NCBI RefSeq assembly: GCF_051133435.1
Contig: NZ_JBPGNY010000007.1
Coordinates: forward strand, 33,251-97,250
Source: JAAYAO01 sp051133435
Lineage (GTDB): Bacteria; Actinomycetota; Actinomycetes; Propionibacteriales; Propionibacteriaceae
Direction: 5' to 3'
DNA length: 64,000 nt
Made by a program: the position numbers and the translations under genes
Shown here: piece by piece, positions 62,815-64,000 of the stretch
Numbering within the stretch: the stretch's first letter is position 1
Layout: each line of letters opens with the position of its first letter
The notes under the pieces: generated by a model
The model's input: the letters and a program-made list of their open reading frames with translations, nothing else
What the model was told of the DNA's origin: nothing
Database searches by the model: none

Positions 62815-62891
62815 CTGCTGCAAACCGCCTGATCCTGGGCCACGAAGCTGCATGCGGTGCTGGTGGCCCGAGATCGGGCCGGTTGCAGCAG
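62815..62891. repeat. REP-like palindrome family B, copy 4
   Basis: A 77-bp copy with 9-bp ends CTGCTGCAA and TTGCAGCAG, and GCCTGATCCTGGGC and GCATGCGGTG in the core. It follows the hydrolase fragment directly and precedes the nuclease-like gene by about 100 bp. Confidence 0.8.
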
Positions 62892-62987
62892 CGGCTTTCC
62901 ACCGGCATCGGTTGCCGGCCCCGAAGAGTTCTCCCCAGATTTTGCAGGGCAGGGAATTCCCGCTGCTCGCTGCCCACCGTTTCGGGT

Positions 62988-63824
62988 ATGAGAGAACTCC
63001 TTCAAACGGTCCCGGCGCCGTTGCGCCCCGGGAATGTGATGAGCACGAAAGTGCTACTCGGTAATGGGCTGACTCATTCGGACCTGCGACGCTTGGTGCG
63101 GGTCGGTGAACTGACCCGGTTGCGCCGGGGTTGGTACGCCACGTCGATCGGGCATGACCCGATCGTGGCTCAGGCGGTTCGTGCTGGAGGTGTACTGGGA
63201 TGCACCTCGGCGCTGGCATTTCATGGTGCCTGGCATCCGCTGGAAAAGGAGGTCCACCTCTATCGAACTCGCTGGCACAGGCAGTCGGCGCGGCTCGGAA
63301 CCTGGTGTTGCGCGCTCACCCGGTGTCAGTCTCCGGTGGCGGTGGTGCCGATCGACATCGCGGTACGCCAGGCCAAATGGTGTGCGACACCCGAACAGCT
63401 GCTGGCGCAGGTCGAATCTCTGATCTGCATGGGCAAGCTCGGGTTCGAGGAGGCCGAACGGATGCTGGGTTCTCGATTGGCCGGGCTGCTCGATGCCAGC
63501 GGGTCGGGCACCGAGACCTTGGTGCGACTGCGCCTGCGGGGCCTGAACATCAAGGTGCGGCCGCAGGTTCGGATCAAGGATGTCGGCTGGGTGGATTTCG
63601 TGATCGGCGACCGGCTCGTGCTCGAGGTCGACAGCCGCGAGCACCATGCCAGCCGATCCGGATACCACAACGACCGGCGCCGCGATAAGCGTCTGGTGGA
63701 ACTGGGCTACCTGGTGCTTCGCATCACCTGGGAGGACGTGATGTTCGAGTGGGACAGCGTGGTGCAGAGCATCCTGGCCCTGGTGCGAGCCCGCAAACAC
63801 CTCGGCCGGCCCAAACCCTGCTGA
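62988..63824 (+). CDS. AbiEi-like N-terminus fused to DUF559/Vsr-type endonuclease domain
   Basis: This 278-residue protein has an N-terminal winged-helix part (LTHSDLRRLVRVGELTRLRR, then GWYATSIG) like AbiEi-type antitoxins. The C-terminal ~90 residues form a PD-(D/E)XK-like domain of the DUF559/Vsr type: GWVDFVIGDRLVLEVDSREH, then HNDRRRDKRLVELGYLVLRI and TWEDVMFEWDSVV. The D and E-V-D residues expected for metal binding are present. No partner toxin gene is adjacent. Such proteins are common in actinobacteria, and their role is not settled. It is flanked by family B palindromes. Confidence 0.8.
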   Translation: MRELLQTVPAPLRPGNVMSTKVLLGNGLTHSDLRRLVRVGELTRLRRGWYATSIGHDPIVAQAVRAGGVLGCTSALAFHGAWHPLEKEVHLYRTRWHRQSARLGTWCCALTRCQSPVAVVPIDIAVRQAKWCATPEQLLAQVESLICMGKLGFEEAERMLGSRLAGLLDASGSGTETLVRLRLRGLNIKVRPQVRIKDVGWVDFVIGDRLVLEVDSREHHASRSGYHNDRRRDKRLVELGYLVLRITWEDVMFEWDSVVQSILALVRARKHLGRPKPC

Positions 63825-63860
63825 CCCGGATGCTCGCACGGGTAACTGGTCACACCCGCC

Positions 63861-63901
63861 CCTGCTGCAACCGGCCTGATTTCGGGGCTCCAAGCTGTAT
63901 G
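63861..63901. repeat. REP-like palindrome family B, copy 5 (truncated by insertion element)
   Basis: The left half is intact (CCTGCTGCAACCGGCCTGAT, then TTCGGGGCTCCAAGCTGTAT). It matches copy 3 up to base 63901, where homology stops and the insertion element begins. The right half is missing from the window. Confidence 0.85.
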
Positions 63902-64000
63902 GGCGGTGTCAAGTGGTGAGTGCAGTGAGGTACTCGTTGAGTTGTTCGGCTGGGGTGGCCCAGTTGAGGGTTTGTCGGGGTCGGATGTTGAGGAGGTGTT
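63902..64000 (-). mobile_element. IS30-family insertion sequence, left end only
   Basis: The element end reads GGCGGTGTCAAGTGGTGAGT and is followed at once by the minus-strand transposase stop. Compact ends with the gene reaching almost to the terminal repeat are typical of IS30. The other end and the target duplication are outside the window. Confidence 0.75.
63909..64000 (-). CDS. IS30-family transposase (C-terminal fragment, continues past window)
   Basis: The visible end reads HLLNIRPRQTLNWATPAEQL followed by NEYLTALTT and stop. The R-P-R-x-T-L-x-W-x-T-P-A-E pattern is the usual C-terminus of IS30-type DDE transposases. The DDE catalytic core lies outside the window. Confidence 0.85.
   Translation of the reverse strand, partial: HLLNIRPRQTLNWATPAEQLNEYLTALTT

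Noticed and set aside
62419..62832. A 137-codon gene after pgi
   Set aside because: The first third is translated REP-like palindrome and only the middle resembles a hydrolase; better described as a remnant.

Overview
This is a GC-rich chromosomal segment from an Actinomycetota bacterium. Lineage clues are frequent GTG/TTG starts, an F420-dependent glucose-6-phosphate dehydrogenase, a CopD-CtaG fusion, a DUF3516-type helicase and a large dGTPase. A propionibacterial-type relative is plausible, but the family cannot be fixed from this sequence. No rRNA, tRNA or CRISPR array was recognised.

Positions 1-28433 form a surface-glycan region. A SDR/AMP-ligase/acyl-carrier-protein module opens it. 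Genes resembling all six steps to CMP-pseudaminic acid follow, scattered on both strands: pseH-like (2004), pseI (5107), pseC (12063), pseB (13194), pseG (15474) and a SpsF/PseF-type cytidylyltransferase fused to a degenerate aldo/keto reductase (25210). A second nucleotide-sugar route, RmlA, RmlB, WecE-like and WecD-like, should give dTDP-Fuc4NAc. Several glycosyltransferases, two very large proteins of uncertain function, a GtrA/GtrB pair, a polytopic membrane protein, a secreted NlpC/P60 protein and an ABC-2 exporter complete it. The set looks able to make, assemble and export a cell-wall glycopolymer carrying pseudaminic acid and Fuc4NAc. A frameshifted membrane-protein pseudogene lies at 24327-25073.

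Positions 28500-47064 hold mostly housekeeping and metabolic genes: MarC, a MOSC protein, a CoA-transferase, an acyl-CoA dehydrogenase with a TetR-like operator upstream, YhhN, a universal stress protein, a HAD phosphatase, Fgd, CopD-CtaG with CopA, a double-hotdog thioesterase with MgtE, an alpha/beta hydrolase, a SDR, and CcdA with a DsbA-like thiol oxidoreductase.

Positions 47169-55892 are a nucleic-acid transaction block on the plus strand: a DUF3516-type helicase, a McrB/McrC restriction pair, ThpR, an Ada-AlkA fusion and Ogt. The McrB carries an N-terminal stack that includes a cysteine-less alkyltransferase-like (ATL) domain. This is the most unusual system I can see in the window.

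Positions 55893-64000 contain a secreted SH3 protein, a flavin dehydrogenase, dGTPase, Pgi, a dienelactone-hydrolase remnant and an AbiEi/DUF559-like nuclease protein. An IS30-type element begins at the right edge and interrupts a palindromic repeat. Three families of intergenic palindromes occur in the window. One of them has four complete copies and one truncated copy.
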